Below, one piece after another: positions 9,551 to 19,228 of a DNA stretch of 64,000 bases (its first letter is position 1; each line of letters begins with the position of its first letter). Source of the DNA: a bacterium (GTDB lineage Bacteria > Desulfobacterota > Desulfocorpusculales > Desulfocorpusculum); the NCBI GenBank assembly GCA_037481695.1, contig JBBFLE010000001.1, forward strand, positions 378,989-442,988, given 5' to 3'. The translations under genes were made by a program, and so were the position numbers. The notes under the pieces were generated by a model. It saw only the letters and a list, made by a program, of their open reading frames with translations, did not search any database and was not told the origin of the DNA.

Positions 9551-9668
9551 TGCTGACCCCCCGATCCTACCTACCTCTTCCCTTGGATCAGAGGGCGGAC
9601 GAGAAAGGACTCCGGCCGTCCGAAAGAGGGATCCATCTCTTGCTCCGACCTGTTAGAATAAGAGTAGA

Positions 9669-10139
9669 ATGAGGTACCGAATAGCCATAGGAGCAGATCA
9701 CGGGGGCTTTGAGCTCAAGGAGGAGCTCAAGGGCTTCTTGCTGGAGATGGGCCACCAGGTGCAGGACCTGGGCTGTTATGGGCAGGAGTCTGTAAACTAT
9801 CCTGATTTTGCTTCCCTGGTGGCTCGAAGCCTCTGCAACAAGGAAGCAGACAGAGGTATCTTGATCTGTGGGACCGGCATAGGAATGTCCATAGTGGCCA
9901 ATCGCTATCCGGGAGTGAGGGCTGCACTCTGTCATGATCTGTATACTGCCATAATGAGCAGAAAGCACAATGATGCCAACTGCTTGGCCTTGGGTGGAAG
10001 GTTGTTGGGAAAGGCACTGGCCAAAGAGATTGTGAAGGTCTGGCTGGAGACCCCTTTCGAAGGAGGAAGGCACGAGATGCGTCTTGCTCAGATAAGGGAG
10101 CTTGAAAAGGGAATCTCTGATCAGGGGGGAGGTTGCTGA
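9669..10139 (+). CDS. rpiB: ribose-5-phosphate isomerase B
   Basis: It interconverts ribose-5-phosphate and ribulose-5-phosphate. The 156-residue protein has the LacAB/RpiB signature: [11 protein letters not shown] at the N-terminus, NYPDFA, the active-site loop [17 protein letters not shown], and [12 protein letters not shown]. It sits directly before glyA, its usual neighbour in this lineage. Confidence 0.95.
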   Translation: MRYRIAIGADHGGFELKEELKGFLLEMGHQVQDLGCYGQESVNYPDFASLVARSLCNKEADRGILICGTGIGMSIVANRYPGVRAALCHDLYTAIMSRKHNDANCLALGGRLLGKALAKEIVKVWLETPFEGGRHEMRLAQIRELEKGISDQGGGC

Positions 10140-10142
10140 ATC

Positions 10143-11432
10143 TTGTCCAGGCTCATGGAAGTGGATCCAGAGATAGCCAAGGCTCTCAGAGACGAGTTGG
10201 AGCGCCAAGAAAGTCGTTTGGTGCTTATAGCATCTGAGAACTATGCCAGCGAGGCGGTCCTGGAGGCCCAAGGCGGAATAATGACCAACAAATATGCCGA
10301 GGGCTACCCCGGCAGGCGTTACTATGGTGGCTGTCAGCACGTGGATAGGGTGGAGAGGCTGGCCGTACAAAGGGCAATGGAACTATTCGGGGCAGAGCAC
10401 GCCAATGTGCAGCCCGTCACTGGCTCTGCCGCAAACATGGCAGTTTATCTGGCCACCCTCAAGCCTGGTGACAGGATACTGGGCATGCGCTTGGCCCATG
10501 GTGGGCATCTGACCCATGGGGCCCAGGCCAGTTTTTCGGGTAAACTCTACCATGCGGTATCTTACGGAGTAAGACGCGATGATCAGATGTTGGACTATGC
10601 AGAAATTCGCCAGATAGCTCTTGCCACAAGGCCCAAGATGATAGTGGCAGGGGCAAGCTCTTACAGCCGAATCATAGACTTTGAGGCCTTTGCGGACATA
10701 GCCGCTGAAGTGGGGGCTTACCTCATGGTGGACATGGCCCACATAGCCGGCCTGGTTGCCTGCGGATTACATCCGAGCCCTGTGCCCCATGCCGATTTCG
10801 TGACAGCAACTACCCATAAGACGCTCAGGGGGCCCAGAGGAGGCCTGATCCTGTGCAAGTCAAGATATGCTCAGGCCATAGATTCGGCGGTTTTCCCCGG
10901 CATTCAGGGAGGACCTCTGATGCATGTCATCGCAGCCAAGGCAGTAGCCTTTCAGGAGGCCCTTCAAGAGGATTTCAAGAACTATCAGCAACAGGTGGTC
11001 TCTAACTCCCAATGCCTTGCCCAAAGCCTGATGGAGATGGGCTATTCCATAGTTTCCGGAGGCACCGACAATCATCTGTTCTGCCTGGATCTGACAGGAC
11101 ACAACATCACAGGATTGGAGGCTGAGCAAGCCCTTGACAGGGCCGGCATAACGGTGAATAAAAACGCCATCCCATTTGATCCCCTGAGCGTACAGGTCAC
11201 AAGTGGCATAAGGATAGGTACACCAGCGGTGACCACCAGGGGCATGGGCCTGACCCAGATGAGGCTCATAGCAAGTCTGATTCATAGGGTGCTTCAGTCC
11301 CCTGGAGATGAACAGGCCATAATGGAAGTGCGTACCGAGGTGGAAGAACTCTGCAGACGCTTCCCGGTATACCCAGCCCTGCGAGGGGAGTTTGCCACAG
11401 ATCTGTCCAGGCAGGCCAAGGCAGTGTCATGA
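10143..11432 (+). CDS. glyA: serine hydroxymethyltransferase
   Basis: A PLP enzyme making glycine and methylene-tetrahydrofolate from serine. Visible features are IASENYAS, the [10 protein letters not shown] region, the PLP lysine motif [15 protein letters not shown] and the C-terminal half with [16 protein letters not shown]. 429 residues. I chose the TTG at 10143 ([15 protein letters not shown], read as Met) because GGGGGAGG is well placed upstream and the family N-terminus matches; an ATG at 10155 is the alternative. Its stop overlaps the next start by four bases. Confidence 0.96.
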   Translation: MSRLMEVDPEIAKALRDELERQESRLVLIASENYASEAVLEAQGGIMTNKYAEGYPGRRYYGGCQHVDRVERLAVQRAMELFGAEHANVQPVTGSAANMAVYLATLKPGDRILGMRLAHGGHLTHGAQASFSGKLYHAVSYGVRRDDQMLDYAEIRQIALATRPKMIVAGASSYSRIIDFEAFADIAAEVGAYLMVDMAHIAGLVACGLHPSPVPHADFVTATTHKTLRGPRGGLILCKSRYAQAIDSAVFPGIQGGPLMHVIAAKAVAFQEALQEDFKNYQQQVVSNSQCLAQSLMEMGYSIVSGGTDNHLFCLDLTGHNITGLEAEQALDRAGITVNKNAIPFDPLSVQVTSGIRIGTPAVTTRGMGLTQMRLIASLIHRVLQSPGDEQAIMEVRTEVEELCRRFPVYPALRGEFATDLSRQAKAVS

Positions 11433-11881
11433 GGCTGAGTTGGGATGATTACTTCATGGAGATCACAAGGCTTGTCTCCAAGAGATCTACCTGCCTTAGA
11501 CGCCAGGTGGGAGCTGTTTTGGTGAGAGACAGGCAGATTCTTGCCACAGGTTACAATGGCCCTCCCACAGGCCTACCCCATTGCGAAGAGGTGGGCTGTT
11601 TGAGGGAGCTGAGAGCAATCCCATCAGGGGAACGCCACGAGCTTTGCCGGGGATTGCATGCAGAGCAAAATGCCATAATTCAGGCGGCCAATCATGGGGT
11701 TAGCATCAAGGGAGCCACTATATATTCCACAACTCACCCCTGTGTTATTTGCACCAAGATGATAATCAATGCAGGCATCTTGAGGATCGTGTATGAGGAA
11801 GGATATGCGGACCAGCTCTCATCAGAAATGCTCTCCAGCAGTGGCATCTCTGTGGAGAGGCTTGGAGGGGTGATGGAATGA
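11429..11881 (+). CDS. deoxycytidylate (dCMP) deaminase
   Basis: A 150-residue zinc deaminase converting dCMP to dUMP. The zinc and catalytic motif is HAEQNAII (His and Glu) with the [13 protein letters not shown] pair of cysteines; the extra Cys/His region between ([11 protein letters not shown]) is typical of ComEB-type dCMP deaminases. It overlaps glyA by ATGA and nrdR by four bases, so this is a tightly coupled operon feeding thymidylate synthesis, with glyA supplying the one-carbon unit. Confidence 0.93.
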   Translation: MRLSWDDYFMEITRLVSKRSTCLRRQVGAVLVRDRQILATGYNGPPTGLPHCEEVGCLRELRAIPSGERHELCRGLHAEQNAIIQAANHGVSIKGATIYSTTHPCVICTKMIINAGILRIVYEEGYADQLSSEMLSSSGISVERLGGVME

Positions 11882-12363
11882 AGTGTCCTTTTTGCAGGAG
11901 TCTGGAAAACAAGGTCATAGATTCCCGCCTTTCCAAAGATGGTGATGTTATTCGCAGAAGGAGGGAGTGTATTGGTTGCCAGCGCAGATTCACCACCTAT
12001 GAGAGGGTGGAGGAGATTCTGCCTTTGGTCATAAAGAAAAACGGTTCCAGGGAGCTCTTCGACAGAAACAAGATCATGGCCGGGCTCAAGAAAGCCTGTG
12101 AGAAAAGGCCCATAAGCGTGGAGGTTTTGGAGGAGGTCACCTCTGGCATAGAACGCCACTTTCAGGAACTGGGCGAAAAGGAGATCCACAGCTCGGCCAT
12201 TGGTGAGATGGTCATGAGGGCGCTCTATCATCTGGATGATGTGGCATATGTTCGCTTCGCCTCTGTATACAGGCAATTCAAAGATATTACCCAATTCATA
12301 GAGGAAGTTAAGGAACTTCTGGCCAACAGCCAGAGTCAGGATAAAGAGAAAAAATCATCCTAA
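11878..12363 (+). CDS. nrdR: transcriptional repressor NrdR
   Basis: NrdR represses ribonucleotide reductase genes. The 161-residue protein starts with the zinc ribbon [17 protein letters not shown] and [13 protein letters not shown], followed by an ATP-cone ([17 protein letters not shown]). Length and order are standard. It overlaps the dCMP deaminase by four bases. ribD, common after nrdR in relatives, is not here; ribE starts 22 bp downstream. Confidence 0.96.
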   Translation: MKCPFCRSLENKVIDSRLSKDGDVIRRRRECIGCQRRFTTYERVEEILPLVIKKNGSRELFDRNKIMAGLKKACEKRPISVEVLEEVTSGIERHFQELGEKEIHSSAIGEMVMRALYHLDDVAYVRFASVYRQFKDITQFIEEVKELLANSQSQDKEKKSS

Positions 12364-12385
12364 AGTTTTTTCCCGAGAGGCCCAA

Positions 12386-13048
12386 GTGTTCACCGGTTTG
12401 GTTCAAGATGTGGGGTTCATAAGACGGATCGAGCGTTGTGGGGAGCTGTTGCGATTCACCATCCAAAGCCATCTTCTGGATGAAAACCCACAGATGGGAG
12501 AGAGCGTGGCGGTGGATGGAGTTTGCCTCACAGCCGTTTCCTTAGGTCCCGGAACGTTTCAGGTGGAGCTTTCCCCAGAAACCATGGAGAGGACCACCCT
12601 AGGAGAAGCAGCACCGGGACGGCCGGTCAATTTGGAGCGCGCTCTCAGGATTTCGGATCGTTTGGGAGGGCACCTGGTCACAGGGCATGTGGATGGTGTG
12701 GGTGTACTGAAGAGAAGGCAAAGTGGGACTAGGTATCTGGAGCTAGAGATAGGAGTGCCTGGGGAATTGGGGCGATATCTGGTAGAGAAGGGATCCATTG
12801 CCGTAGACGGGATCAGCCTGACCATAAATCGTTGCGGAAACGACTGGTTCGGCCTGGCCCTCATTCCCCACACCATAAGCAGAACCGCCCTTGCCACCAA
12901 GAGCGTGGGAGCAAGGGTAAACATAGAGTGCGATATCTTGGGTAAGTACGTGGAAAGGCTGTTGGATGCCCGGGCCCGCAATCTCCCCTCAACCGGCTCT
13001 GGAGGGATAACAGAGGAGCTTTTGAACAAGCACGGGTATCTGTCTTGA
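12386..13048 (+). CDS. ribE: riboflavin synthase alpha chain
   Basis: It dismutates two lumazines to riboflavin. Two homologous barrel halves are evident: MFTGLVQDVGFIRR with ESVAVDGVCLTAV in the first, GHLVTGHVDGVG with GSIAVDGISLTIN in the second. 220 residues from a GTG at 12386, which has GAGAGG six bases upstream. It begins the riboflavin cluster ribE-ribBA-ribH. Confidence 0.95.
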   Translation: MFTGLVQDVGFIRRIERCGELLRFTIQSHLLDENPQMGESVAVDGVCLTAVSLGPGTFQVELSPETMERTTLGEAAPGRPVNLERALRISDRLGGHLVTGHVDGVGVLKRRQSGTRYLELEIGVPGELGRYLVEKGSIAVDGISLTINRCGNDWFGLALIPHTISRTALATKSVGARVNIECDILGKYVERLLDARARNLPSTGSGGITEELLNKHGYLS

Positions 13049-13124
13049 AGAGAACTGGAGAACAGTAAGGCAATTTCCAGGCTTACACAAGCGCAGATCA
13101 GGGATTTGATTCAAGGAGGTCTCA

Positions 13125-14330
13125 ATGTCATTTGCAACAATTGAGGAGGCCATAAAAGAAATAAGGGATGGACGGATGGTGATCCTGGTGGACGACGAGG
13201 ACAGGGAGAATGAAGGGGATCTAACCATGGCCGCTGAAAAGGTGACCCCGGAACATATCAATTTCATGGCAAAGTACGGCAGAGGTCTCATCTGCGTGTC
13301 CATGACGGAGGACAGAGCGGCCAAGCTGAATCTTCCACCCATGGTTCAAGACAACACCAGTCCTTTCAGAACCGCCTTCACCGTGTCAGTTGATGCAAAG
13401 AAGGGAATCACAACGGGCATATCAGCCCACGACAGGGCCGTAACAGTACAGACTTTGGTTGACGAGCGCACTACCCCTCAGGACATAGCCCGGCCCGGGC
13501 ATATCTTCCCTCTGATAGCCAAGCCGGGTGGGGTCCTGGCTCGCACCGGCCAGACCGAGGGATCTGTTGACCTGGCCAGGCTGGCCGGTCTGAAGCCCAT
13601 GGGTGTCATATGCGAGATAATGAACGAGGACGGCACCATGGCCCGAAGGCCCGATCTGGAGATCTTTGCCCATGAGCATGGCCTAAAGATAGTCACCATT
13701 GCAGATTTGATCAAATACAGGCTTCAACATGAAAGGCTGGTGCGTAGGGTGGCAGAGACCGTTCTGCCCACTGCCATAGCTGGGGAGTTCAAAGCCATAG
13801 CCTATGAGAATGACGTGGATCCCAACGAACACTTGGCCCTGGTACTGGGCACCTGGGACATGGAGGAGGCAGTTCTGGTCAGGGTGCATTCCGAGTGCGT
13901 CACAGGTGACGTGTTACATTCCCAAAGATGCGATTGCGGGGAGCAACTTCACAATGCCTTGAAAATGATCCAACAAGAGGGAAAAGGCGCTTTGGTATAC
14001 ATGAGGCAGGAAGGCAGGGGGATCGGGCTTTGTAACAAGCTCAAGGCTTACGTGCTCCAAGATCAGGGTAAGGATACGGTGGAGGCAAACCTGGCATTGG
14101 GACTTCCGGTGGACCAGAGAGACTATGGGGTGGGGGCGCAAATATTGATGGACCTGGGCATAAGGCGTATGCGTCTTTTGACTAACAACCCCACCAAGTA
14201 TGTGGCCCTGGCAGGCTACGGCTTGGAAATAGTGGAAAGGGTTCCCCTGGAAGTCAAGCCCAATCAGAAGAATCTCAAGTACCTTATGACAAAGAGGGAC
14301 AAGATGGGGCACATGTTGAAACTCAAGTGA
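13125..14330 (+). CDS. ribBA: bifunctional 3,4-dihydroxy-2-butanone-4-phosphate synthase / GTP cyclohydrolase II
   Basis: 401 residues in two domains. The N-terminal RibB half has [11 protein letters not shown] and the RPGHIFPL and [11 protein letters not shown] motifs; the C-terminal RibA half has the zinc site [20 protein letters not shown] and the GTP-binding RQEGRGIGL. It supplies both precursors for lumazine formation by RibH, encoded next. AAGGAGG lies seven bases before the ATG. Confidence 0.96.
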   Translation: MSFATIEEAIKEIRDGRMVILVDDEDRENEGDLTMAAEKVTPEHINFMAKYGRGLICVSMTEDRAAKLNLPPMVQDNTSPFRTAFTVSVDAKKGITTGISAHDRAVTVQTLVDERTTPQDIARPGHIFPLIAKPGGVLARTGQTEGSVDLARLAGLKPMGVICEIMNEDGTMARRPDLEIFAHEHGLKIVTIADLIKYRLQHERLVRRVAETVLPTAIAGEFKAIAYENDVDPNEHLALVLGTWDMEEAVLVRVHSECVTGDVLHSQRCDCGEQLHNALKMIQQEGKGALVYMRQEGRGIGLCNKLKAYVLQDQGKDTVEANLALGLPVDQRDYGVGAQILMDLGIRRMRLLTNNPTKYVALAGYGLEIVERVPLEVKPNQKNLKYLMTKRDKMGHMLKLK

Positions 14331-14451
14331 GGCCAAGATCTTATGATTCCCACAGTGGGGCTACACAGGCCATAAGATCCATGTCTTGGAAAATCTGTGC
14401 GCTTTTATTGACACTGGCCCAGAATCGGATTTCATACAATGGAGGCTGCAA

Positions 14452-14928
14452 ATGCCGGTAATTCACCAAGGAACAATAAGCGCAGAAGGGCTCAGAGTAG
14501 CTATAGTGGCCAGCCGGTTCAACGAATTTATTTGCGGGAGGCTCTTGGAAGGCGCTGTGGACGCCCTAGTTCGGCATGGAGCACTGGATCAGGATGTGCA
14601 CATCATCAGGGTCCCAGGTGCCTTTGAAATCCCGGCCATGGCCCGCTGGGCAGCCCACAGCGGTCGCTTTGATGCAGTCATTTGCCTTGGAGCAGTTATA
14701 AGGGGAAGCACACCTCACTTCGAGTATATCGCAGCAGAGGTGTCCAAGGGGGTTGCGCAGGTATCCATGGAGGCCTCCATACCGGTGGTCTTCGGGGTTT
14801 TGACCACAGACACCCTCGAGCAGGCCATAGAGAGGGCTGGCTCCAAGGCTGGCAACAAGGGTTGGGATGCAGCCATGGCGGCCATGGAACTGGTGCAGCT
14901 TCGAAGGGCGCTGTCTGAAAGCATGTGA
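14452..14928 (+). CDS. ribH: 6,7-dimethyl-8-ribityllumazine synthase
   Basis: It condenses the ribityl pyrimidine with dihydroxybutanone phosphate. Visible motifs: [33 protein letters not shown], and [24 protein letters not shown]. 158 residues from the ATG at 14452, which has GGAGG six bases upstream; the frame is open further back to 14386 but that part is not conserved. Confidence 0.95.
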   Translation: MPVIHQGTISAEGLRVAIVASRFNEFICGRLLEGAVDALVRHGALDQDVHIIRVPGAFEIPAMARWAAHSGRFDAVICLGAVIRGSTPHFEYIAAEVSKGVAQVSMEASIPVVFGVLTTDTLEQAIERAGSKAGNKGWDAAMAAMELVQLRRALSESM

Positions 14929-15119
14929 GATCTCAGCAAAGCCGCTTTTTGAGCTTTGGACTTTGCCCAAGAAGAATGTCTGTTGTTCTTCTTTTCTGAC
15001 AAGGCTAAGGGACAAGCCCAAGGCAGGTTCGTATTCTGTCACAGGCTAGGCGTCCTGGTGGGACTTGGCTCATATGAAGCCAGGCTTCTTGGAAGCAAGG
15101 CTAAAGGTGGAGACAGCTC

Positions 15120-15596
15120 ATGGGTTACAGGAGAAGGGGGAGGGAACTGGCCTTGAAGGTCCTTTATAGGGCTGATCTGACCCATGAGGAAACAGACTGC
15201 AGCCTCAGTTCGGTCTTGGAGCTTCTGGGCTCAGGGGAGCCAGGGCAGGAGGCGAACCCTGAACTTGAGAGCAAAGCTCCCTCACAAGAACTGAAACGGT
15301 TCGCCTCGGAGCTGGTCCAGGGAGTGCGAGAACATCTTGGAGAAATAGATCAACTGCTCATGAGAACAGCCCAGAACTGGCGGGTGGAGAGAATGACCAC
15401 CGTGGACAGAAACATCCTCAGGCTGGCTATCTATGAGCTTCTATATTGTCCGGAAATCCCCGTGCGGGTTAGCATCAATGAGGCTATAGAACTGGCCAAG
15501 AGGTTTGGCTCTGCAGAATCCCCTGCTTTTATAAACGGTATACTGGATACCATCCTGGACCTGGATGTCTTGGGACAAAGAATCAACCCGGCCTGA
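15120..15596 (+). CDS. nusB: transcription antitermination factor NusB
   Basis: An all-helical 158-residue protein of the rRNA antitermination complex. MGYRRRGRELALKVLYRAD and the C-terminal region with RNILRLAIYELLY, INEAIELAKRFG and FINGILD are characteristic. AAGGTGGAG lies upstream. It ends the housekeeping block that begins with yceD. Confidence 0.94.
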   Translation: MGYRRRGRELALKVLYRADLTHEETDCSLSSVLELLGSGEPGQEANPELESKAPSQELKRFASELVQGVREHLGEIDQLLMRTAQNWRVERMTTVDRNILRLAIYELLYCPEIPVRVSINEAIELAKRFGSAESPAFINGILDTILDLDVLGQRINPA

Positions 15597-15998
15597 GTTA
15601 TTGAGAGATCTGGGTAGCATCTTGGACAAGACAAGACTTGCCAAAGACTTCTGTGAACCATCCCCTTTGGGGCTCGTCCAAGAATAGGGGGTGACCCAAG
15701 AAAAGATTTCCTGGGAAGGCCGCAGAACCTTCAAGAGGTTTGCCCACAAGGCTTTCAAAGAGAGACTGTCGTGGACAAGAAAGGCTTCATCCATGCGAAT
15801 ATGGGATTGTTTTTCATGCAGGCCCCAAATATGATCGGCCTGGGAAACGGGATTGATTCCAGAAACAGAGCCATTTTCCTTTTGTCATCCAGAGGTTTTT
15901 CTTGGGGATGTGTAAAGCTGTTAGAGGAGCTTGGGGCAGTTTGAGCCTCTGAAATTCCTCTGGGTTGGTCAGGGATCCTTACGAAAGGGGGAGGAGCC
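15597..15998. other. intergenic region, no gene seen
   Basis: About 400 bp between nusB and trkA. Open frames on the minus strand here have no recognisable sequence and I see no tRNA or clear terminator. The only feature is GGGGGAGGAG just before the TTG start of trkA. Confidence 0.5.
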
Positions 15999-17369
15999 TT
16001 GAGGGTCATCATAGTGGGAGCCGGGGAAGTAGGAGTTCATGTTGCCCAGGTCCTATCTAGAGAGCACCAAGAGGTGACCCTGATAGAAGCACGAGAGGAG
16101 GTGGGCCGGCGTGTGGGTATGGCCCTGGATGTGCATGTGAAGATTGGAAACGGAGCCGATCCAAGGGTATTGGAAGAGGCAGGAATCGCCCAGGCAGACA
16201 TGCTGATTGCCCTCACCGGAAGAGACGAGGTCAACATCCTGTCATGTCTCATGGCCTCCTCCCTGACTCGTCTGCCCATGAAGGTGGCGCGCGTGCGCGA
16301 CCAGGCTTATGAGGCAGCATTGGCTCAGCTCAAGGCTGAGCCCTTTCGCATTGATCTGTGTCTTCATCCCGAGAAAGAGACGGCCAATGCAGCTGTTCAA
16401 CTCATGGAGATCCCTTCGGGTCGTGAGGTGGCCGAGTTCGCCGAAGGACGGGTTTTACTGGTCAGTACCACCATGGCCGGCAACAGCCCTTTTCTGAACC
16501 GCCGGCTCAGGGACGTGCAGGCCGGGGTGGCTTCTGGTGGAAAGATTCTCATTGCCGCCTTGAGACGAGGGGAATCGCTCATAATACCTCACGGCGGGGA
16601 CTTGATCCTGGAGGGGGATCAGGTCTTCTTGGTGGCTGAACGGCAAAGGGTCATGGAGGCTCTCAGTTCTCTGGGAAAAGGGGTTGAGACTCCCCAAAGG
16701 GTGATCCTTTACGGAGCAAGTAAGATCGCCCAATATCTGGCCTCTATCCTAGAGGAAAAGCCTTTCTCCGTAAGGCTCATTTGCTCAGATCAGGCTCTGT
16801 GCAACAGATTATTGGGCAAGTTCAAGCGAGTGGCCGTCTTGTGTGGTGAGGGAACAGATCAGGATCTGCTCTTGGAGTTCAATGTACAGGATACAGATTA
16901 TTTCGTCTCAGCCTCAGAGGATGAAGAGGAGAACATCCTGGCCTGTCTTCTGGCCAAGAGATTGGGAGCACAGCGCACCATGGCTCTGGTCTCCAGGCTT
17001 TCTTACACATCCCTTGTCTCCACCATAGGGGTGGACGTGGTTCTCAACCCCCAGATGGCAGCAGTGGACAGGATTCTGCGCCACGTGAGGAAAGGCAAGG
17101 TGCTTCGTGTGGCCACCCTGGGAGGGGATAGCGCAGAGGCCATAGAGGCTGTGGTGGGGCACGGCTCTGAACTACTGTACAGGCCTCTAAAGGACCTGAG
17201 CTTTCCCCAAGATGCCATCATCGGAGCCGTTGTGCGAAGGGATGGCTCAGTGGTAATCCCCCATGGCGAGACAGTGATCCAGGAAGGTGATCGGGTGATC
17301 ATCTTTGCCAAGAGAGGGGCCATACCCCATGTGGAGAGGTTTCTCACGGCCCAGGAGGAATTAGCCTGA
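15999..17369 (+). CDS. trkA: Trk potassium uptake regulatory protein TrkA
   Basis: A 456-residue soluble gating subunit of Trk/Ktr potassium channels. It has two RCK_N nucleotide-binding domains (MRVIIVGAGEVGVHVAQVL at residue 1; RVILYGASKIAQYLASIL near 233), each followed by a TrkA_C domain. The second Rossmann glycine motif is degenerate (GASKIA). It starts at TTG 15999 with a strong GGGGGAGGAG. No TrkH membrane subunit is in the window. Confidence 0.92.
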   Translation: MRVIIVGAGEVGVHVAQVLSREHQEVTLIEAREEVGRRVGMALDVHVKIGNGADPRVLEEAGIAQADMLIALTGRDEVNILSCLMASSLTRLPMKVARVRDQAYEAALAQLKAEPFRIDLCLHPEKETANAAVQLMEIPSGREVAEFAEGRVLLVSTTMAGNSPFLNRRLRDVQAGVASGGKILIAALRRGESLIIPHGGDLILEGDQVFLVAERQRVMEALSSLGKGVETPQRVILYGASKIAQYLASILEEKPFSVRLICSDQALCNRLLGKFKRVAVLCGEGTDQDLLLEFNVQDTDYFVSASEDEEENILACLLAKRLGAQRTMALVSRLSYTSLVSTIGVDVVLNPQMAAVDRILRHVRKGKVLRVATLGGDSAEAIEAVVGHGSELLYRPLKDLSFPQDAIIGAVVRRDGSVVIPHGETVIQEGDRVIIFAKRGAIPHVERFLTAQEELA

Positions 17370-17499
17370 GGATGCTTTCTCAGGTTCCAAGGTGTGTCCT
17401 GCAAGGGGCAGAACCTGAATCTTCTCTGGGGGGGAATCCCCATTGGGGATGGCAAGAGGCCTGGCCCGGGCAGATGGCTCAGCAAAGGAGCAAAGAGGC

Positions 17500-18117
17500 A
17501 TGAGATCTCCCATGAGGCAAGGTGATCTGGACGGACTTTGCGGGCTCTATGCCTTGGTCAATGCAGCATCCTATCTCTGTATAAAGGCGGGCAAGCCCTT
17601 GGGACAAAAGGAAAGGCTGGAGCTGTTTCAGAGAATAGTCCTGAGGCTTTACCAATGCTTGGAGCAAAGGAGAACAAGAAGGCGCAGTCCTGAGTCTGCA
17701 AGCCCATCCATAGCCTTCCTGTGGGAGGGGACCAGTGTTCGGGATTTGCCACCGATGCTAGATGAACTAAAGGATTTCTTACTGGAGAAAGGAGGGATCC
17801 GCATAGAAAGATCCCAGCCTTTGTTGGGCAACAGCCGTCCCCAAACTCTGCAACAGTTCTGGAGTCGCCTGAGAGAGTCATTGGATCAAGGCCAAGGAAG
17901 ATCTGTGGCCATTGTGGGCTACACTTGGCGCTCGGAGGGAATGGAGGAAGGCCATTGGACCTGCGTCAAGGCCATGACAGAAAGGCGCATGATCCGATTG
18001 GACTCGGTGCAGGGAAAGATACTCCTGAGATCCCGGGTCACGGTCAGGGATCCCACCAAAAGACACCCTTACAAACTGGCTCCCCATGACGTGTACCTCC
18101 TGAATCTGGCGGGATGA
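17500..18117 (+). CDS. putative papain-like cysteine hydrolase, hypothetical
   Basis: I do not recognise the family by name. The 205-residue protein begins MRSPMRQGDLDGLCGLYALVNAA, which resembles the Gln/Cys start of papain-fold peptidases: Q7, C14, then H152 in EGHWTCVKAM and D168 in IRLDSVQG, in the order Cys-His-Asp expected for that fold. No signal peptide or membrane segment. The start at 17500 is chosen over a TTG at 17443; AGGAG is nine bases upstream. It sits alone between trkA and the rpsF operon. Function and substrate are unknown. Confidence 0.65.
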   Translation: MRSPMRQGDLDGLCGLYALVNAASYLCIKAGKPLGQKERLELFQRIVLRLYQCLEQRRTRRRSPESASPSIAFLWEGTSVRDLPPMLDELKDFLLEKGGIRIERSQPLLGNSRPQTLQQFWSRLRESLDQGQGRSVAIVGYTWRSEGMEEGHWTCVKAMTERRMIRLDSVQGKILLRSRVTVRDPTKRHPYKLAPHDVYLLNLAG

Positions 18118-18267
18118 TACAGCCAAAGCCCCATGGGATTCCTGGCCAGCTTCTCTTTTTGATCTGGGAGGCCCAAGCCAAGCAGCCACTGGCATGGGAC
18201 AGTGGCTCCTGAGCTGGCCAACTACGGATAGCATGGCAGGGTGATTTTACCTTTGGGCAGGAAAGGC

Positions 18268-18296
18268 TTGAAACCGGGAGGGGGTCATGATATAAA
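18268..18296 (+). promoter_or_regulatory. sigma-70-type promoter of the rpsF operon
   Basis: TTGAAA (18268-18273) and TATAAA (18291-18296) with exactly 17 bp between them, about 90 bp before the rpsF start. The start of transcription would be near 18303. Confidence 0.75.
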
Positions 18297-18303
18297 ACTA
18301 TGA

Positions 18304-18388
18304 TTGTAGAGAGAAAAAGCCAGCCTTAGAGGCTCTCTCTCCTCGCTCCGATCATGGGTCGGGGCCATAGACCATGGGGAGGCAAACA
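18304..18388 (+). promoter_or_regulatory. structured 5' leader of rpsF, possible S6:S18 autoregulatory site
   Basis: The leader can form one hairpin from GAGAG and CTCTC arms enclosing GCC/GGC, and further short pairings around CCGATCATGGGTCGG just before the ribosome site. S6 leaders in many bacteria bind the S6:S18 complex; whether this one does is inference from position and pairing only. Confidence 0.35.
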
Positions 18389-18805
18389 GTGAGACGTTAC
18401 GAAACCACCTTTATCACAACTGCTGATCTCTCAGAGGAAGAACTGGACAAGGTGCTGCAGAAGGCTTTGGGGCCTATTCAGAGCCAAGGCCAACTTTTCC
18501 AGGTTCAGGATTGGGGAAAAAAGCGACTGGCCTACACCATTCGTAAGCAAAGCAGAGGCCACTATACTTTCCTAGACTACGCTGCCTCCCCTTCGGCTGT
18601 TAAAGAGCTGGAAAGGCTTCTGCGCCTGGACGACAGCGTGCTTAGGTTTCTAACCGTTATGGTGGATGAAGAGGTGGACGTGGAAGCCGTAAAAGCCGGG
18701 CTTTCTCAGGCCCGGCCCGGCGGGGACTCTTTGGAAGAGGAGACGGCTGCCGAGGGCTTCCCTGAGGAGCAGCCAGCACAAAGCGAAGGGTCCCCCGAAG
18801 CCTAG
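18389..18805 (+). CDS. rpsF: 30S ribosomal protein S6
   Basis: 138 residues: VRRYETTFITTADLSEEELDKVLQ at the start, then KKRLAYTIRKQSRGHYTFLDYAA, typical of S6, and an acidic C-terminal tail rich in Glu. I prefer the GTG at 18389, preceded by GGGGAGG with six bases spacing, over the ATG at 18374, because RRYETTFI is the family N-terminus. First gene of rpsF-rpsR-DUF2232-rplI-dnaB. Confidence 0.94.
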   Translation: MRRYETTFITTADLSEEELDKVLQKALGPIQSQGQLFQVQDWGKKRLAYTIRKQSRGHYTFLDYAASPSAVKELERLLRLDDSVLRFLTVMVDEEVDVEAVKAGLSQARPGGDSLEEETAAEGFPEEQPAQSEGSPEA

Positions 18806-18966
18806 AGAGCAGAATCTCAGGGCTTTTGGATTCACATGGGGACCACCAGCCCGGGTTATCTGGGGCAAGAAAGATTGAAATGCACCTTCAGAGGGTTCGC
18901 GTCTTAGAAGCCCAGAGGTTTGGGTGTAAGATCTTTCCAGTCTGACATGAGGAGGTTGATCCCGCC

Positions 18967-19209
18967 ATGCCAGCTCCTAAAGGTAGGAGGGGGTTCGGTC
19001 GCAGGAAGGTCTGCCGTTTTTGTGCGGACAAATCCTTGTTGATCGATTATAAGGACATCAAGACCCTTAGGTTTTTCACCACAGAGCGGGGCAAGATAGT
19101 GCCGCGCCGCATAAGTGGAAACTGTGCCAAACATCAGAGGGCTTTGACCCAGGCCATAAAAAGGGCCAGGCACCTGGCCCTCATGCCTTACACGACACTG
19201 GTGCTCTGA
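18967..19209 (+). CDS. rpsR: 30S ribosomal protein S18
   Basis: 80 residues with [49 protein letters not shown], the S18 signature. The CxxC and CxxH pairs indicate the zinc-binding (C+) form. It is 161 bp after rpsF; no single-strand binding protein gene lies between. Confidence 0.95.
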   Translation: MPAPKGRRGFGRRKVCRFCADKSLLIDYKDIKTLRFFTTERGKIVPRRISGNCAKHQRALTQAIKRARHLALMPYTTLVL

Positions 19210-19228
19210 GGCAGGGGGAAAAGGGGGC

